Below are positions 6,136-9,180 of a DNA stretch of 9,180 nt, piece by piece. The DNA comes from Deltaproteobacteria bacterium (GTDB taxonomy: Bacteria > Desulfobacterota > DSM-4660 > Desulfatiglandales > HGW-15), in the NCBI GenBank assembly GCA_016926135.1, contig JAFGPH010000318.1:1-9180 (forward strand), given 5' to 3'. The translations under genes and the position numbers were made by a program. The notes below the pieces were generated by a model. It was not told the DNA's origin. It did no database searches and was given only the letters and a program-made list of their open reading frames with translations. The number at the start of each line of letters is the position of its first letter. The first letter of the stretch is position 1.

Positions 6136-8052
6136 CTACACGTTCATGATACGCAAATCCGTCTTGATCTGCTGCTCCCTGCCGTCTTCGTAGGTGATGG
6201 TGGTATCCATGTGGACCGTCTCCGCATCCGTATACAGGGCATCCACGATTACCCGGTAGCGGTTCTCCACAAAGGCCCGTCTCAGCTTGCTGGTCCGGGT
6301 CAGTTCCTCGTCATCCGCGTCGAAAACCTTGTAGAGGTTCACGAACCGGTGGATCCTGGCAGGGATGGGAAGATCCCGGTTCGCCTCCGCGATCTGCTTT
6401 CGAACCAGTTCACAGACCTCCGGTTTCTGGGATAGCTCCTGGTAGCTGGTGTAATTGATCTTCCGCTCGTCCGCCCATTTGCCCACCACGGAATAGTCGA
6501 TGCACATGACGGCCGTCACATGAGGCCTTTGGTCTCCGATCACCCAGGCCTCCTGGATGAAGGGGCTGAACTTGAGCCGGGTCTCCAGGTACTGGGGGGA
6601 GAAGGGCCTCCCGTCGTTCAGGGTCATGACGTCCTTGGAGCGATCAAACACGACCAGGTGACCGTCTTCGTCGATGAAACCCTTGTCCCCGGAGTAGAGC
6701 CATCCGTCCACCAGCGTTTTCCGCGTGGCCTCTTCATTCTTGTAATAGCCCTGAAACACGGACGGGCTGCGGGAGATAATCTCTCCTTCCTCCGTGATCC
6801 GCACCTCCGTCTGCGGGATCGGGGTGCCCACCGTGTCGAACTTCACATCGCCGTCCCGGTGCACGATGGAAATTCCCGCGATCTCCGTCTGTCCGTAAAT
6901 CTGCTTCAGGTTCACCCCCAGGGCGTGGAAGAACCGGAAGTGATCCGGGCCCATGGCGGCGCCTCCCGTATACGCATGCCTGAGGCGGGACATGCCCAGA
7001 TGATCCTTCAGCTTCTTCTGCAGGGTCACATAGGCCACCCAGTTTAGGATTTTCCAGGTGAGGGGCACCGGCTTCTTTTCGAACCGGAGGTTGGCCACAT
7101 GGTAGCCCACCCGGGTTGCAAACTCATAAATCCTGCGCTTGATCCAGGTGGAGTCGATGTGCTTCACCTGCACCTGGCGGGTCATCCCCTCATAGAGGCG
7201 GGGCGGGGCGAACATCACGTGGGGACCGATCTGTCGAATGTCCTCCCTCGCCGTGGTGGGCTCTTCCGGGAAGTTCAAGGTGTAGCCCACCTGAAGTCCG
7301 CAGGAGACGGACATCATCTGTTCGCCGATCCAGGCAAAGGGGAGGTAGGAGACAAAGTCGTCCGTGTCGTAGCAGGGGTCCACGCTCATCAGGTTGTGCC
7401 CCATGGTGAGCATGTTCCAGTGGCTGAGCAGGGCCCCTTTAGGCTGGGCCGTAGTTCCCGAGGTGTAGAAAAGGAGACAGATGTCGTCTCCGTGCCCGTC
7501 GTTCACCAGCTTTTCGAAGAGGTCGGGCTGCTTGCGATCCAGATCCCTTCCCCGCTCCTGGACCTGTTCGAGACTGATGAGGAAGTCCTTCCGGTAGGCG
7601 CGCATGCCCTTGGGATCGTCCCAGAGGATCCACTCCAGTTTGGGGCACTGGTCCTTGATGGCGAGGGCCTTGTCCACCTCCTCCTGGGTTTCGCCCACGA
7701 AGAATCTGGCGTCCGAGTGGTCGATGATGTACCTCACCTCGTCCATCATGCAATCCTGAAACAACCAGACGCCCACCCCGCCTGCGCACAGAGCGGCCAT
7801 CTCCGCCCACAGACCTTCGGGGCGGTTGTCACCGATCATGGCCACCTTGTCTCCCTTTTTCAGGCCGAGACTTACCATGCCGAGGCAGAGGTACTTGACG
7901 TTGTCGTGGTAATCCTGCCAGGTGATGGGCCGCCAGATGCCGAACTCCTTCTCCCGCATGGCCACCTTGTCCTTCCCGTATTTCCTGCACTGCCGGAGGA
8001 AGAGCTTGGGAATGGTGAGGTCCTTCGTGATCTCCACCCTCGAATCAGACAT
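6136..8052 (-). CDS. AMP-forming acyl-CoA synthetase, long-chain fatty-acid type (ANL family)
   Basis: A 638-residue ligase that converts a carboxylic acid, ATP and CoA to acyl-CoA, AMP and PPi. Its motifs are in order: ATP-binding YTSGTTAQPKG (196-206), LPFAWIGEQ (237-245), YGQTE (386-390), YSGD (453-456), hinge-region FDRSKD (469-474), and the C-terminal catalytic lysine in LTRTSKLRR (Lys589). Length and C-terminal style fit the COG1022-like long-chain family rather than short acetate- or benzoate-type ligases of about 520-550 residues. An additional tail of about 35 residues follows Arg600. The ATG at 8052 was chosen because the family N-terminus starts there; the frame runs open 64 codons further but is the shadow of livG. 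Its AGGAGG lies inside the end of livG, so translation is likely coupled. Being inside a Liv operon, it probably activates the imported acid. The substrate (fatty, aromatic or branched) is not resolved. Confidence 0.93.
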   Translation of the reverse strand: MSDSRVEITKDLTIPKLFLRQCRKYGKDKVAMREKEFGIWRPITWQDYHDNVKYLCLGMVSLGLKKGDKVAMIGDNRPEGLWAEMAALCAGGVGVWLFQDCMMDEVRYIIDHSDARFFVGETQEEVDKALAIKDQCPKLEWILWDDPKGMRAYRKDFLISLEQVQERGRDLDRKQPDLFEKLVNDGHGDDICLLFYTSGTTAQPKGALLSHWNMLTMGHNLMSVDPCYDTDDFVSYLPFAWIGEQMMSVSCGLQVGYTLNFPEEPTTAREDIRQIGPHVMFAPPRLYEGMTRQVQVKHIDSTWIKRRIYEFATRVGYHVANLRFEKKPVPLTWKILNWVAYVTLQKKLKDHLGMSRLRHAYTGGAAMGPDHFRFFHALGVNLKQIYGQTEIAGISIVHRDGDVKFDTVGTPIPQTEVRITEEGEIISRSPSVFQGYYKNEEATRKTLVDGWLYSGDKGFIDEDGHLVVFDRSKDVMTLNDGRPFSPQYLETRLKFSPFIQEAWVIGDQRPHVTAVMCIDYSVVGKWADERKINYTSYQELSQKPEVCELVRKQIAEANRDLPIPARIHRFVNLYKVFDADDEELTRTSKLRRAFVENRYRVIVDALYTDAETVHMDTTITYEDGREQQIKTDLRIMNV

Positions 8053-8069
8053 GCTCCTCGCTACCTCCT
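8050..8069 (-). promoter_or_regulatory. Ligase Shine-Dalgarno overlapping the livG stop
   Basis: On the minus strand AGGAGG (8069-8064) directly precedes the livG TAG (8063-8061). A second GAGGAG lies next to the ligase ATG (8052-8050). The gap between the genes is 8 bp. The arrangement decides the ligase start and implies that ribosomes finishing livG favour initiation on the ligase. Confidence 0.65.
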
Positions 8070-8882
8070 GGTGGCATAGAGATCCTCTTCGCCCAGATAG
8101 GCACGGATCACTTCGGGGTTGTGCTGGGCCTCCTGCGGGGTGCCGTCCATGATCTTGTTCCCGAAATTCAGCACGAAGACCCGATGGGAGATGTCCATGA
8201 CCACCCCCATATCGTGCTCCACGAGGATGCAGGTCACCCTCCATCGTTTTTCCTCGTTGATATCGAGGATGAACCGGGCCATGTCCTCCACCTCTTCCAG
8301 ATTGAGGCCGGCAAGCGGCTCATCCAGAAGCAGCAGCTCAGGCTCCAGGGCCAATGCCCTGCCCAGCTCCACGCGTTTTTGCAGACCATAGGGGAGCATG
8401 TGGACCGTCTGGTTCCGGATGTTCTCGATCTCCAGCAGGTCGATGATCTCCTCTTCGATGAACTTCCTGGATTTCAGCTCCTCTCGTTTTGTTTTGCCGA
8501 CGTAGATGGAGCCGCTCAGGATGCCCGTCTTGAGGTGGATGTGTCTTCCCAGGCGGATGTTGTCCAGGACCGTCATGCCGCCGAACAGCTCGATCTTCTG
8601 GAAGGTCCTGGAAATTCCGAGCTGGGCCCGCTGGTGGGGCGGCAATGAGGTGATGTCCCGGCCCTTGAAAAGGATTTTCCCCTTTTGGGGGCGGTACAGG
8701 CCGTTGATGCAGTTCATCATCACGGTCTTCCCGGCCCCGTTAGGCCCGATGATGGAATGAATCTCTCCCCGTTTGACTTCCAGGTCCACTCCGGCAAGGG
8801 CGGCGACCCTGCCGAAGTACATGTGAAGATTCTCGATCTTGAGAATGGACTCGTCAACCGGCGGCTCGTAGGCCTGACCCAT
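8061..8882 (-). CDS. livG: Branched-chain amino acid-type ABC transporter ATP-binding protein LivG
   Basis: A 273-residue cytoplasmic ATPase, first gene of the operon, expected to pair with LivF. It has Walker A GPNGAGKT (46-53), a Q-loop in SRTFQ (91-95), Walker B LLLLDEPLAGLN (183-194) and the switch histidine in VEHDM (221-225). The signature reads LPYGLQKR (163-170) in place of the LSGGQ consensus. LivG proteins commonly have a Y-G-Q variant here (E. coli LAYGQQRR), so this is a mild divergence rather than a defect. An insert around 112-140 and the AYLGEE terminus (261-266) are typical of LivG. The ATG at 8882 has GGAGGT upstream (8899-8894), 11 nt away. An alternative start nearer ILKIENL is possible but no other ribosome binding site is visible. 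Confidence 0.93.
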   Translation of the reverse strand: MGQAYEPPVDESILKIENLHMYFGRVAALAGVDLEVKRGEIHSIIGPNGAGKTVMMNCINGLYRPQKGKILFKGRDITSLPPHQRAQLGISRTFQKIELFGGMTVLDNIRLGRHIHLKTGILSGSIYVGKTKREELKSRKFIEEEIIDLLEIENIRNQTVHMLPYGLQKRVELGRALALEPELLLLDEPLAGLNLEEVEDMARFILDINEEKRWRVTCILVEHDMGVVMDISHRVFVLNFGNKIMDGTPQEAQHNPEVIRAYLGEEDLYATRR

Positions 8883-8905
8883 AGAAGTCTTCCACCTCCG
8901 TTCAG

Positions 8906-8937
8906 GTGACCCTTCTCTTTCGATGTGAGGAAGTCAC
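8906..8937 (-). other. Imperfect stem-loop in the livG leader
   Basis: GTGAC (8906-8910) pairs with GTCAC (8933-8937). The stem extends inward imperfectly, pairing CTTCCTC with GAGAAGG on the minus strand around a loop of about 9 nt. It ends about 6 nt upstream of the livG Shine-Dalgarno (8894-8899), so it would lie in the 5' leader of the operon mRNA, where it could affect initiation or stability. No riboswitch class was recognised. Confidence 0.35.
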
Positions 8938-8971
8938 GAAAAGGCAGGAAATGCTGCACCTAACGGGCTTG

Positions 8972-9001
8972 TTATTACTTTTTTTGGCACATCCTTGTCA
9001 A
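8972..9001 (-). promoter_or_regulatory. Sigma-70-type promoter candidate for the liv operon
   Basis: On the minus strand a perfect -35, TTGACA (9001-8996), is followed by an 18-nt spacer and a weak -10, TAATAA (8977-8972). An A/T-rich stretch (about 9007-9025) just upstream could act as an UP element. Transcription would start near 8965, leaving a leader of about 80 nt before the livG ATG. The spacer is 1 bp longer than ideal and the -10 lacks the final T, so this is a candidate only. Confidence 0.5.
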
Positions 9002-9032
9002 CCCAAATTTACTCTTTTCTATTTGCCCGAAT

Positions 9033-9050
9033 TGAGACAGCTGTATCTCA
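9033..9050. promoter_or_regulatory. Imperfect palindrome upstream of the promoter, possible operator
   Basis: TGAGACA and TATCTCA flank a GCTG centre. The arms are complementary at 6 of 7 positions, giving an 18-bp dyad of the kind bound by dimeric regulators such as TetR-type repressors. It lies about 32 bp upstream of the -35, a position better suited to an activator than a simple repressor. No regulator gene is within the window, so the binding protein is unknown. Confidence 0.35.
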
Positions 9051-9072
9051 GTCATGATATGGCTATAAGGGA

Positions 9073-9180
9073 GGTCCGGGGTCCAGGGTCCAAGGTCAAC
9101 AGCATTAGACCTTGGGACCGGCGGAGCCGTATGGACCTGGGACGGGGGACCTCTGAGCGGGGTCCAAGGTCCAGGGTCCA
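9073..9180. repeat. GGTCCAR heptad arrays in inverted arrangement
   Basis: GGTCC starts at 9073, 9080 and 9087, then GGTC at 9094, a strict 7-bp step. A second run starts at 9161, 9168 and 9175 and continues off the window. The DNA between carries the complementary theme. GGTCCAAGGTC (9087-9097) pairs with GACCTTGGGACC (9108-9119) with one bulged base and a 10-nt loop. The bases at 9132-9151 are about three-quarters complementary to 9161-9180. The block thus holds two successive hairpin-forming inverted repeats. It lies upstream of the liv promoter, is non-coding, and shares an exact 15-mer (opposite strand) with 110-124 next to recO. Confidence 0.7.

Noticed and set aside
8053..8244. 64-codon N-terminal extension of the ligase reading frame
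   Set aside because: It overlaps the end of livG, has shadow-like composition (Gly/Arg/Pro) and is not part of the ligase family. The ATG at 8052 has coupling-type Shine-Dalgarno sites.

Overview
The window reads as GC-rich chromosomal DNA from an anaerobic, Deltaproteobacteria-like bacterium (Desulfobacterota or Syntrophobacterales type). This assignment rests on protein style and gene content: a Liv-type ABC operon with an embedded acyl-CoA synthetase, the basic C-terminal tail on LivF, and heptanucleotide-repeat intergenic DNA. It is an inference; no rRNA or other marker is present.

All eight protein-coding genes lie on the minus strand, so transcription runs from right to left. From about 9000 downward the order is: a promoter candidate and leader (about 8906-9050), livG (ATPase), an AMP-forming long-chain-type acyl-CoA synthetase, a 246-bp gap holding an unusual 7-bp-periodic inverted repeat, livH and livM (permeases), livK (periplasmic binding protein), livF (second ATPase), a LEA14-like lipoprotein, and recO (recombination mediator). 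Spacing is tight at livG/ligase (8 bp) and livH/livM (9 bp), where the Shine-Dalgarno sequence touches or overlaps the upstream stop codon. It is looser at the other joints (44-246 bp).

The first six genes form a coherent functional unit. LivK binds a solute in the periplasm, LivH/LivM form the channel and LivG/LivF power import. The ligase would convert the imported carboxylic acid to its CoA thioester. The likely substrate is a carboxylate (aromatic, branched or fatty) rather than simply leucine/isoleucine/valine, but the exact compound cannot be read from the sequence. The lipoprotein and recO follow on the same strand and may simply be read through.

The most unusual content is non-coding. 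Three intergenic patches (7-124, 5989-6101, 9073-9180) are built of short units repeating on a 7-bp (locally 8-bp) step, but with different unit sequences: CTGCCTA, GTTCCCC, GGTYCAR and GAANNNC. Two of the patches are arranged as inverted repeats. The two end patches share an exact 15-mer in opposite orientation. These arrays respect gene boundaries (one starts 3 bp after the recO stop) and are the best candidate for something not well described. No CRISPR, tRNA, rRNA, transposase or convincing intrinsic terminator was found.
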